Part shown: positions 7,989-15,193 of the stretch, one piece after another
Layout of the letters: each line of letters starts with the position of its first letter
Numbering within the stretch: the first letter of the stretch is position 1
IMG/VR virus record: IMGVR_UViG_3300042390_000392
Location: 1 to 25,644 of that record
Length of the DNA: 25,644 nucleotides
Source of the DNA: a virus
Strand: one strand, 5' to 3'
Made by a program: the position numbers and the translations under genes
The notes under the pieces: generated by a model
The model's database searches: none
What the model saw: only the letters and a program-made list of their open reading frames with translations
Told to the model about the DNA's origin: nothing

Positions 7989-8007
7989 TTGGCATGGGTA
8001 ATGCCAA
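7989..8007 (+). promoter_or_regulatory. Hairpin in the major capsid leader
   Basis: TTGGCAT, loop GGGTA, ATGCCAA: a perfect 7-bp stem in the 150-nt space between scaffold and capsid genes. No T run follows, so it is probably an RNA processing or stability element, or translation control, rather than a terminator. A tandem 10-bp repeat (AACATTTAAA twice, 8101-8120) sits just before the capsid start. Confidence 0.45.
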
Positions 8008-8119
8008 CAACAAACACGCTTGGCGCTGGTATGTGCCTATCCAAACATCCATTTTTACTTATTGGCGTGATACAAGCCTATTTAATTGTTCAATATTCTT
8101 AACATTTAAAAACATTTAA
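7994..8119 (+). CDS. Possible 41-aa leader ORF before the capsid gene
   Basis: An ATG inside the leader hairpin opens a 41-codon frame (MGNANNKHAWRWYVP...) that ends 2 nt before the capsid ATG. The composition (Trp, Tyr, Ile, Phe rich) is not clearly protein-like and no family is recognised. The close fit to the capsid start could mean translational coupling, or chance. Low confidence. Confidence 0.2.
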   Translation: MGNANNKHAWRWYVPIQTSIFTYWRDTSLFNCSIFLTFKNI

Positions 8120-8121
8120 AA

Positions 8122-9183
8122 ATGGCAAATAATTGCACGCCTAATATACAGGCAAAACTTAATGACCTATATCAGTTAGGTCGATATAAAGCACCCGCCG
8201 GAACGGTTGATTTAGCTTTATCCCCTGCAAATGGTGCAGCGGTTCAAGCACGTATGATTCAAGAGAATGGTAAAGATTCTCAATACTCAATTACTTATGC
8301 TGCTTCACAATGCGATGAACCCGTTGCATGTGGCTCATTCGATTGTACAGGTGCAGGTACTGATTCAGGTACTTTGACTACTTGTACAACTTTCAATTCC
8401 TTCGACTGCTATTCAATGCCTACATGGAAAAACATAGGTATCGCTTCATTGCGTGACTTAGGTTCTATGGAAGTTATGGAAGTATTCGCAGCTAACTTGT
8501 GGGACCAAATGCAAAAGATTAAAGCAAAAATTAACGTTGATGCTTTAACTTCAGTTTGTACAAAGTCGCAACAAAGCTCAAACACATTGAAACTTATTAA
8601 CGCATTAGGCGCACCAGTATTCAATGTCGATGTTGACATCATGGCTGATTATGCTGATGCAGGGTTTGGTGGTGTAACTCCAATGTTGTTGGGTAATCGT
8701 ATTGTAGCGAAATTCGCTAAAGGCGTACAAGCAGGTGGCATTAACGATGGAGGCGTAAACCTTAGCATGATAGATCGTTTCCCTGCATTTTACGATAAAG
8801 ATATGGTTGATGCAAATTGCGCACCTGATACAGCGGGCAACCAAGTATTAATCGCTGCACTACCTGGCGTTATCAACTTGCTTTCATGGTCAAAAAATGC
8901 TGGCATGTTCGCTTCACGTCAAAGTCCAAGTCGTTGGGATAATGTTGACCCTACATCGTTGATTCGTGAAGGTGAAACTTTCTTACATACGGTAATCGAA
9001 GACCCTAGTGGTTTGTTATTCGATTTGGATATTGTTTACGAACCAAAATGTCAAAAATGGCAATACGCTATTCGTAGCTATTACAAAACATTGATATTAC
9101 CTACACAAGGTTGTATCGATGAAGGATTCACAGGCTTAATCAAATATGATGTTTGCCCTGAAACTGCTGTAAGTTGCGATTAG
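8122..9183 (+). CDS. Major capsid protein (inferred)
   Basis: 353 residues, directly after the scaffold-like gene and followed by a strong terminator, the usual context of a major capsid gene. It has no signal peptide or membrane segment. The middle (MWDQMQKIKAKINVDALTS-like helix around residue 130) is followed by alternating beta and Gly-rich segments and a C-terminal beta region (LLFDLDIVYEPKCQKW), plausible for a HK97-type fold. It contains 12 cysteines, starting MANNC, which is high for a capsid protein. The name rests on context, length and composition rather than a diagnostic motif. Confidence 0.65.
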   Translation: MANNCTPNIQAKLNDLYQLGRYKAPAGTVDLALSPANGAAVQARMIQENGKDSQYSITYAASQCDEPVACGSFDCTGAGTDSGTLTTCTTFNSFDCYSMPTWKNIGIASLRDLGSMEVMEVFAANLWDQMQKIKAKINVDALTSVCTKSQQSSNTLKLINALGAPVFNVDVDIMADYADAGFGGVTPMLLGNRIVAKFAKGVQAGGINDGGVNLSMIDRFPAFYDKDMVDANCAPDTAGNQVLIAALPGVINLLSWSKNAGMFASRQSPSRWDNVDPTSLIREGETFLHTVIEDPSGLLFDLDIVYEPKCQKWQYAIRSYYKTLILPTQGCIDEGFTGLIKYDVCPETAVSCD

Positions 9184-9193
9184 TCTAAACTTT

Positions 9194-9221
9194 AAGGGGT
9201 GGCTAATAACCACCCTTTTTT
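9194..9221 (+). terminator. Intrinsic terminator after the major capsid gene
   Basis: AAGGGGTGG (9194-9202), loop CTAATAA, CCACCC (9210-9215) continuing into a T run to 9221. The stem has six Watson-Crick pairs plus one G-T and A-T extension. It lies between the capsid stop and the next start at 9236 and would cap abundant capsid mRNA, with partial read-through to the connector genes. Confidence 0.85.
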
Positions 9222-9235
9222 AAATCTTTTTTTAC

Positions 9236-10213
9236 ATGGCAAATTGCTTTGAAAATATAATCGGAATTAAGGCACAATGTAGTGGTGCTGATACTGATTC
9301 TTTAAGTGGGTATTTCATAACCGATTACCCTGGCATTACAATACAAACAGCGTCACAATACAATGATGAAAAAACGATAACAGGATATAACTATCTAGTC
9401 GATATTCGTAGACGTGCTATGATGCGTTTAAACAACGATATACAAGCGTATATAGCTTCAAATTATCGTGTAAATTCAATACCTGCTAATACATGGTCGA
9501 CTGGTGAATTTAAGTCAACTGTTATTCCTTCAGGCACAAGCGGTGAAAGACGTGGTATAGTAATTTACAAACAAAAGCCTAATTGTAGATTCAGAAAAAT
9601 AGAACTTTCAAGAGTTCGTATTTATTCTAATTACACAGGGACAACAAATTTAAAAATAGCCGACACGTTCGGTGTTGAATATAATCCAACTATTAATCTA
9701 GTTGCTGGACAAATAAACGAATTTCAATTAAACATTACTATCAAAGGTAGTGAGGTCCAAGTTACTTTACCGAGCGAAATAAGTGTTTACTCAAACGAAC
9801 CTAATTGCGGTGTTGGTTGTGGTAATACTAAAAAGAACGAATGTGTAAGAACCGCAGGGTTAAACAATGGTGTTGCTAATACTTCACAAGCATACGGAAT
9901 TGAATTAGATGTCATATGCAAATGTGATTTGTCAGATTTGATTTGCGACCTTGCAACTAATAACCTAATCGGTCAAGCAGCGTTTGAGTTATGTGGCGCA
10001 ATGTTTTATGATGAAATCTTAATGAATAATCGTTTAAATTATTTGACGATTTATAAGGAGGAAAAAATTAAAGCACAAGCACAAGCAGCGTTTGATGCTT
10101 ATAATAGCTACATGACAAACGCAATGTTAGGACTTCGTAACTTCTTAGTGCAAAACGATGGCGGTTGTAAATGTGTTGACTGCTCGGGCGTACAAAAAAA
10201 ATCAAATGTATAA
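9236..10213 (+). CDS. Cysteine-rich connector/virion protein, 325 aa
   Basis: 325 residues with 13 cysteines, including NCGVGCGNTKKNEC near residues 190-205 and a C-terminal GGCKCVDCSG. It starts MANCFENI, similar in style to the capsid's MANNCTPNI. The first 90 residues and the last 90 are helical; the middle is beta-rich (RIYSNYTGTTNLKIADTFGV). It overlaps the next gene by 1 bp. Position right after the capsid suggests a head-tail connector or adaptor, but the length is larger than typical adaptors. No family recognised. Confidence 0.55.
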   Translation: MANCFENIIGIKAQCSGADTDSLSGYFITDYPGITIQTASQYNDEKTITGYNYLVDIRRRAMMRLNNDIQAYIASNYRVNSIPANTWSTGEFKSTVIPSGTSGERRGIVIYKQKPNCRFRKIELSRVRIYSNYTGTTNLKIADTFGVEYNPTINLVAGQINEFQLNITIKGSEVQVTLPSEISVYSNEPNCGVGCGNTKKNECVRTAGLNNGVANTSQAYGIELDVICKCDLSDLICDLATNNLIGQAAFELCGAMFYDEILMNNRLNYLTIYKEEKIKAQAQAAFDAYNSYMTNAMLGLRNFLVQNDGGCKCVDCSGVQKKSNV

Positions 10214-10746
10214 TGAGTTTTGAACTACTACCTGAAAGACTGCAAGAAATAGCAAGCAACTTAGACGCTAAGATGCCTGATATTATTGCAACTCAAAGTA
10301 TGGTGGAACTCGAAGCGGAATGGAAGGATAGAGTATTTGGCGAAGGTAAAAATAGCGATGGGCAAAATATAGGAACTTATAGTACAAAACCTGAATACTT
10401 TAGTAAGTCAAAGTTTATCCGTAAGGCAGCGTTTAAGCCAATAGGTAAAACAGGTAAGAAGACTAAATCTAGTATGTTTTTGCAAGGCGGTTATAATCAA
10501 TTTAGAGATATACAAGGTAGAGAAACACCTAAAGTAAATCTTAAATTTAGTGGCAGTATGGAACGTGCGTTTCGAGTTTACAAGTTTGGTAGTGAAGTGT
10601 TATTTGGTAATGCTGATTCATTTGAACATAAGAAAGTCGAAGGTAACACAGATAGATTTGGCGAATGGTCGGGATTAACTGAACGCGAAAAGGAATTTTT
10701 AAAAGAATCGATAATTAAAGAAGCTATAATCGTAGCAAAACAATGA
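10213..10746 (+). CDS. Tail-completion / neck protein, virion morphogenesis-like
   Basis: 177 residues. The pattern resembles phage virion morphogenesis (tail completion, neck) proteins: an N-terminal helix, a Gly/Lys-rich middle, then a stretch equivalent to the family's 'SG-x-L-x-S... FGS...YA-x-x-H' segment (LKFSGSMERAFRVYKFGSEV, then FGNADSFEHKKVEG). These proteins bridge connector and tail. It overlaps the next gene by 4 bp (ATGA). Assignment by pattern and position. Confidence 0.5.
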   Translation: MSFELLPERLQEIASNLDAKMPDIIATQSMVELEAEWKDRVFGEGKNSDGQNIGTYSTKPEYFSKSKFIRKAAFKPIGKTGKKTKSSMFLQGGYNQFRDIQGRETPKVNLKFSGSMERAFRVYKFGSEVLFGNADSFEHKKVEGNTDRFGEWSGLTEREKEFLKESIIKEAIIVAKQ

Positions 10747-11222
10747 TAGCACAACTTGAAAAAATAAAAGATTATTTACTTGCTACTATAAGTGAGTTTA
10801 ATCAAGGTTTTGCGAACGTGTCGAAGCCTGATGGTACTGATTTTGTAATTGATGACAACGGTATTTATAGAGGCATATCAGACCAACATGGCAACTACTT
10901 TTATTTACGTTCACTCAAAGAAAGTCGTTATAGTAAGTACCAACGAAACTCATTGCAAAAAACTACATCATGTAGAATTGTATCGATTTTAGAAACCGAT
11001 GAAGAAACTCATTTAATGGTTATACTCGATGCTTTGTCGAATGGTTGCCAATTAAATAATATAACAAGATCCGTTACAGAAAAAACACAAGTATTTTTTG
11101 AAGAAACAGGAACAAGAAACATAAATAATTGGTTAAATAAAGTATCTTTGCTTTCAGTTGATTTTGATGTAACAGAAATCGTATCAACTAAAAATTGTAA
11201 ACCTCAAATTTGTAAATGTTAA
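10743..11222 (+). CDS. Neck/tail-terminator-like protein, 159 aa
   Basis: 159 residues, mixed alpha/beta, no membrane segment, ending in a small Cys cluster (NCKPQICKC). It starts in ATGA overlap with the neck-like gene, so the two are translationally coupled. Size and position match tail-terminator proteins, which cap the tail tube, but I see no diagnostic motif. Confidence 0.45.
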   Translation: MIAQLEKIKDYLLATISEFNQGFANVSKPDGTDFVIDDNGIYRGISDQHGNYFYLRSLKESRYSKYQRNSLQKTTSCRIVSILETDEETHLMVILDALSNGCQLNNITRSVTEKTQVFFEETGTRNINNWLNKVSLLSVDFDVTEIVSTKNCKPQICKC

Positions 11223-11909
11223 ATGTGCTGCGATAATCCAATAGACTTAGGTTGTTTTAATTCATGCCAAGACATTTTAACAAATGTTGCATTGGTCGGC
11301 ACGTGGACCTATACCATAATTTACGACTTCAACGGCGCTGAAGTAACGCAAACTTTTACAACAACGGGTAATACAGCTAACAAGTTAGAAATACCTTACA
11401 ACTTATTTAATGAAAGTACATCAACTACGTTTGCTTTGTACGACAACGAAGGCGTTTATATCAATTGTTTTAAATTCAATTTAGTACCTTCAACTTATGT
11501 AATTAATACCGATGATACTTTAAATACGGTTTCATCATTTACCTATGTGGCTTGTAATAATTCACAATTAACAGGCAAATTTACAATTGAGTTTAGTAGT
11601 TACGATGCTTTACAAAATGGTTCTACGTTTAATTTTACGCCTGATATAGATATTATTCCAAGTGCTTCAACAACTGCTACGTTAACGGCCTTAAGCGGTG
11701 GTATTAGCGTTTCAGGAACTACAATAACAATAGTTGATAAGACTTTATTACCAAATGATTTAAAAATAATACTTTTAGCTTTAATTATAAACGAAGAATG
11801 TTCGGATATGATGACCATAGGCGGTGAAGTAACGGCATATTCAAATATAGTTGAAGGATTTAAAATAGGCGTTCAAGTACCTTGTTCACAATATACATTT
11901 ATACCATAA
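11223..11909 (+). CDS. Cysteine-rich beta-sheet virion protein, 228 aa
   Basis: 228 residues beginning MCCDNPIDLGCFNSC, with four cysteines in the first 15 residues and eight overall. The rest is Thr/Ser/Asn-rich beta sequence with two similar halves (VALVGTWTYTIIYDFNG; LTGKFTIEFSSYDALQNG), consistent with two tandem beta domains. It could be the major tail tube or a decoration protein. Its ATG follows the preceding stop codon immediately. No family recognised. Confidence 0.55.
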   Translation: MCCDNPIDLGCFNSCQDILTNVALVGTWTYTIIYDFNGAEVTQTFTTTGNTANKLEIPYNLFNESTSTTFALYDNEGVYINCFKFNLVPSTYVINTDDTLNTVSSFTYVACNNSQLTGKFTIEFSSYDALQNGSTFNFTPDIDIIPSASTTATLTALSGGISVSGTTITIVDKTLLPNDLKIILLALIINEECSDMMTIGGEVTAYSNIVEGFKIGVQVPCSQYTFIP

Positions 11910-12262
11910 TGAATACTACTTACATCATATATTTTCTAGTCTTAGCTATTTCCTGCAATGGTTTAGCTAAGTTGTATTTATACTTGATTCAACCCGAACA
12001 ATTACTTTCATTCGTTCAAAAATGGATAAAATACTTTGACAAACGTAATGACTTTATTTACCGTTCTTTGGGTGGTTGTAAAGTTTGCACAGTTCAAAGA
12101 TTTGCCGAACTATCTTATATCTTATTGTCGATACTATTCTTTCAAGGATGGGTATTAACCTTAATATTTTATCCTTTATTTTGCGGTTTGGTGTTCTATT
12201 TTTCTGAATTGACAAATAAGCCAATAACACCTATTGTTAACCAACAAAAACTTGATCTATAA
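11909..12262 (+). CDS. Membrane protein with GGCKVC motif, 117 aa
   Basis: The ATG at 11909 overlaps the preceding stop (TAATG); an upstream in-frame ATG at 11882 would lie within the previous gene and is less likely. Hydrophobic segments lie at residues 5-28 and about 68-100 (YILLSILFFQGWVLTLIFYPLF). Between them is a loop with SLGGCKVCTVQ, a CxxC pair that recalls small bacterial membrane proteins with a conserved C-x-x-C before a helix. Two or three membrane spans are likely. Why a membrane protein lies among virion genes is unclear; a role at the envelope during entry or exclusion is possible. Confidence 0.55.
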   Translation: MNTTYIIYFLVLAISCNGLAKLYLYLIQPEQLLSFVQKWIKYFDKRNDFIYRSLGGCKVCTVQRFAELSYILLSILFFQGWVLTLIFYPLFCGLVFYFSELTNKPITPIVNQQKLDL

Positions 12263-12537
12263 TGTTTGTACAAAATGTAATTGCAGGAGCAGTAAACACT
12301 ACTTTAACTTATAGTGGAGAGATTTTTATAAGTTTCACTTCTATATCTCCAGGCACTTTGTTTTACGTAAATGGTGTAGATATTACAGCAGGAGTTTCAT
12401 TAATTGATAATGGGTCTTTTGTAAACACTCAAACAATCCAATGCGATGAATCTACATTGATAGTTGATGATTATTTTAATGTATATTTTAAAGTCATTTT
12501 ATTCACAAATCAAACAACGGCTTTGCCTACTAGATAA
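12262..12537 (+). CDS. Small beta-rich protein before the fibre gene, 91 aa
   Basis: 91 residues, beta-rich (TTLTYSGEIFISFTSISPGT), one cysteine, no signal or membrane segment. It overlaps both neighbours by 1 bp (TAATG), so it belongs to the fibre operon. No family recognised; a small tail-tip or fibre-attachment protein is a reasonable guess from position. Confidence 0.5.
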   Translation: MFVQNVIAGAVNTTLTYSGEIFISFTSISPGTLFYVNGVDITAGVSLIDNGSFVNTQTIQCDESTLIVDDYFNVYFKVILFTNQTTALPTR

Positions 12538-13715
12538 TGCCTACATATACTAACATAGCAACGGGCCAAGTACTAACTCAAGACGAGTTTAGCGCATTGG
12601 TTTGCAATGAAACTTATACTTGTTGTAATCAAGCCGATGGGGTTTGGTTCACTGCAAATGATGCAAAGAACGAATATCAATGGCAACAATATTTTATAGC
12701 TAATAATTTATGTAGCGATGGCAACGCCCCTATCAACACCGTAGCACCTGCGATAAGCGGAACGTTAGTTGTTGGCAATGTATTGTCTTGCTCAACAGGC
12801 ACTTGGACTAGCGACACAGGAATAATACCACCTTATACTTACCAATGGTATAGAGGTGCAACTTTGCTAGTCGGTGAAACGAATAATACATATACATTAG
12901 TCCAAGCTGACGCAGGGCAAAACATTAAATGCGTAGTTACTGCGTGTGATAGCGATGGTTGTACGAATGCTGATAGTAATGTCGTTTACATATTAGATGC
13001 TGATTATGCAAGTGTATTATCAAGAGGAACGACTTTAGGATATACATTGCCCGATGCAACATTGCAAGGTAAACAAAACACATTGGTAATTAGTTTGAAA
13101 AGTGCAGGAATATGGAATAAGTTAGACATACTAAAAATATATGCTACCAATAATAGCAACATGGCAACGTTGAATTGGAAAGTACCTGCTAGTCATCAAA
13201 CTACATTGGTTAATTCACCAACGTTTACAACTAATCAAGGATTCAAGGGTAATGCTTCTACATCGTATTTAAACACCAACTTTAACCCTGCTACTAGCGG
13301 AGTTCAATATACTCTAAACAATGCTTCGAGATTCATTTATTTAAAAACTGCATTTGTAACAGCAAATTATGGACAGCTTGATTCATTAACAGGTTCTACG
13401 TCTAACATATTATATAATCGGAATGTTAATGACCAAAAAATAAATCAAGGTGCTTCTGCTATTTCACACAATGCTGATTTAAGCGGTGCAGGTTTGAAGG
13501 TAATCAATCGTACATCATCTACTAACGTTGAACTATTTAATGGCTCAACTCAATTAAGTCGTACAGCAACGAGTACAAGTGTAGCAAGTGGTAATCAATA
13601 TGTCCTACCAAATGGGGGGGATGCTCGTGCTTCTGTATATGGAATGGGAGCTTCTTTAGTTGCTGAAAATTCATCTTTGAAAACTATTTTAGACACTTAT
13701 ATAAATTCTCTATAA
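12537..13715 (+). CDS. Receptor-binding/tail-fibre-like protein with Ig-like and lectin-like parts
   Basis: 392 residues in three parts. Residues 1-60 carry ETYTCCNQADGVW and WQWQQYFIAN-like aromatics and may attach to the virion. Residues about 62-150 read as an Ig-like repeat: APAISGTLVVGNVLSCSTGTW, YTYQWYRGATLL, DAGQNIKCVVTACDSDGC. Residues about 155-392 are beta-rich with NWKVPASHQTTLVNSPTF and FNGSTQLSRTAT, the look of a concanavalin/laminin-G-like binding domain common at the end of Bacteroidota phage fibres. A run of seven G (13614-13620) lies near the 3' end. It probably binds host surface glycans. Confidence 0.6.
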   Translation: MPTYTNIATGQVLTQDEFSALVCNETYTCCNQADGVWFTANDAKNEYQWQQYFIANNLCSDGNAPINTVAPAISGTLVVGNVLSCSTGTWTSDTGIIPPYTYQWYRGATLLVGETNNTYTLVQADAGQNIKCVVTACDSDGCTNADSNVVYILDADYASVLSRGTTLGYTLPDATLQGKQNTLVISLKSAGIWNKLDILKIYATNNSNMATLNWKVPASHQTTLVNSPTFTTNQGFKGNASTSYLNTNFNPATSGVQYTLNNASRFIYLKTAFVTANYGQLDSLTGSTSNILYNRNVNDQKINQGASAISHNADLSGAGLKVINRTSSTNVELFNGSTQLSRTATSTSVASGNQYVLPNGGDARASVYGMGASLVAENSSLKTILDTYINSL

Positions 13716-13918
13716 TGGCAATAGTACTACTCGCAACACAGGAAATATTTGAACGATTAAATGGATATACAAATGGCGTATCAATGATAGAATTTGTAAA
13801 AGATAAAAATGGTTGTTGGGTTATAAGTAGTGATGTTTTAGAAGATTACGCATTTAATGATATAAAAGTAGAATTGATGAAATTACCAAAAATAGCATAC
13901 GAGCCAATTAATGCTTAA
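13715..13918 (+). CDS. Small protein after the fibre gene, 67 aa
   Basis: 67 residues, mixed composition (QEIFERLNGYTNGVSMIEFVKDKNGCWVI). It overlaps the fibre gene by 1 bp and the next gene by 8 bp. No signal or membrane segment. Some fibre genes are followed by small chaperone-like proteins, and this could be one, but there is no motif to prove it. Confidence 0.5.
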   Translation: MAIVLLATQEIFERLNGYTNGVSMIEFVKDKNGCWVISSDVLEDYAFNDIKVELMKLPKIAYEPINA

Positions 13919-14324
13919 AATCCTTCTCATACTATCCCTATTCACACAGAAGCCAAAAACCGAAAAGGTCATAGGCTTTGGGTGCATCTACCTTGCAGGT
14001 GCATCGTATGGCATACGTGAAACATTGCTATGGCATTACCCACAATTTAAGGCAGTTCACCCTAGCGCAAATGACCAATTTTGGCGATGGCAACAAAGCT
14101 ATAAAAACAAATACAATAGTAAAGTACCATTAGCTACTACTGCAATGGTTTGGACAACTGATGGCGCACATTTATTAAATACCTTGCATAAGACGTTTAT
14201 ACTTGGTGGGGCTATAACCATTGGGAATGGGAAACGTAAGTTTAGGCACTATGTAGCCGACTTTGCATTATCATCTATTGTATATAACATAGGATTTCAT
14301 ACAACATATACTTTGATTTACTAA
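13911..14324 (+). CDS. Conserved-looking membrane-associated protein, 137 aa
   Basis: 137 residues with a hydrophobic start (MLKILLILSLF) and further hydrophobic stretches near residues 75-100 and 115-137. The segment ETLLWHYPQFKAVHPSANDQ followed by FWRWQQSYKNKY is distinctive and I believe it recurs in proteins of Bacteroidota and their phages, but I cannot name a family. Overlaps the next gene by 1 bp. Location between fibre genes and small membrane proteins suggests a lysis or envelope role. Confidence 0.5.
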   Translation: MLKILLILSLFTQKPKTEKVIGFGCIYLAGASYGIRETLLWHYPQFKAVHPSANDQFWRWQQSYKNKYNSKVPLATTAMVWTTDGAHLLNTLHKTFILGGAITIGNGKRKFRHYVADFALSSIVYNIGFHTTYTLIY

Positions 14325-14635
14325 TGACTGAAATTTGGAAAATAATTAAAGAATGGCTTAGGCTACCATTAAGTGATAGAACTCTTGTTATATTACTATT
14401 GTTGATATGCCTATTTATACCCGTATTAGGTTACTTATACAAGCAAAATCTAGCGCAGCAGCAAGTCTTTATTGACGAGCGAAATCAATGGAAGGCTAAG
14501 TACGATTCATTAAGTGTGGTGTATGTTAACACTAAGATAGACGCTTTGACAAACGAGATTAAAAAAACTGATTCGTTACTTCGTGAAGCTAATAGAATTA
14601 AATTGTCAATCAAACAAATATTGCCAAAGAAATGA
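14324..14635 (+). CDS. Single-pass membrane coiled-coil protein (spanin-like candidate)
   Basis: 103 residues: a short cytoplasmic start, one strong membrane helix (residues about 20-40, TLVILLLLICLFIPVLGYLY), then a periplasmic helical, coiled-coil-like domain (NQWKAKYDSLSVVYVNTKID...). That is the layout of an inner-membrane spanin (Rz type). It overlaps the next gene by 4 bp (ATGA). No outer-membrane lipoprotein partner (Rz1) with a lipobox is evident. Spanin function is a hypothesis from topology. Confidence 0.45.
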   Translation: MTEIWKIIKEWLRLPLSDRTLVILLLLICLFIPVLGYLYKQNLAQQQVFIDERNQWKAKYDSLSVVYVNTKIDALTNEIKKTDSLLREANRIKLSIKQILPKK

Positions 14636-14928
14636 AATTAACTATTATACATATAATCTCAATATTTGTCACAGCATTTTTCTTAATGTTTACTGATTAC
14701 GAATTGGAAAAAAGTCAGATGAACAAACTGCCTAATGTAAACATACAAACAAATATAATCGATTCACTTGAAAAGGTATGTAATGAAAAACAAAAAGAAG
14801 TCAATGAAGAATTGGAAAATTCTATACAGATATTACAAGATTCACAAACCTACGTTTTGCAATGTGCTTTGGGTATTCCGTTGGGCATTGATTCTATTTG
14901 TACTCGAAATCGTATCATTAATTTTTAA
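14632..14928 (+). CDS. N-terminal membrane-anchored helical protein, 98 aa
   Basis: 98 residues: N-terminal membrane helix (TIIHIISIFVTAFFLMF), then an acidic helical region (DSLEKVCNEKQKEVNEELEN) and a C-terminal part with two cysteines (QCALGIPLGIDSICTRN). Starts in ATGA overlap with the gene at 14324. The pair resembles coupled envelope proteins; partner role in a spanin-like pair is possible but unproven. Confidence 0.45.
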   Translation: MKLTIIHIISIFVTAFFLMFTDYELEKSQMNKLPNVNIQTNIIDSLEKVCNEKQKEVNEELENSIQILQDSQTYVLQCALGIPLGIDSICTRNRIINF

Positions 14929-14940
14929 TTATTATATACT

Positions 14941-15174
14941 ATGAAAAAATTACTTGCAACGCCATTAGGCACGTTTATTAAAGGATTTGCATCTATTGTG
15001 CTTACAATGTGGTTGACTGAATTATCAGCAGGTCACGACTTGTTTACTATGGATTACGAATTAGCAAAGAAACTATTAACGGCTGGGTTAATTGCCAATT
15101 TGCCTATTATTATAAATTGGTTTAATCCTGAATATAAAAATTACGGAAAAGAAAAAATAGAACCTATATTGTAG
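14941..15174 (+). CDS. Holin-like small membrane protein, 77 aa
   Basis: 77 residues with two hydrophobic segments (residues 9-27, LGTFIKGFASIVLTMWLTE; residues 45-62, LLTAGLIANLPIIINWF) separated by a short polar loop, and a charged C-terminus (NYGKEKIEPIL). Two-span small proteins of this kind near other membrane genes are typical holin candidates, which time lysis by opening the inner membrane. The endolysin gene is 3 kb downstream, not adjacent. Function inferred from topology. Confidence 0.5.
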   Translation: MKKLLATPLGTFIKGFASIVLTMWLTELSAGHDLFTMDYELAKKLLTAGLIANLPIIINWFNPEYKNYGKEKIEPIL

Positions 15175-15193
15175 GTAAATGTAAATTATAACC

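Noticed and set aside
12537-13715. Diversity-generating retroelement target at the fibre gene
   Set aside because: No reverse transcriptase gene and no template-like repeat of the 3' end was seen in the window.
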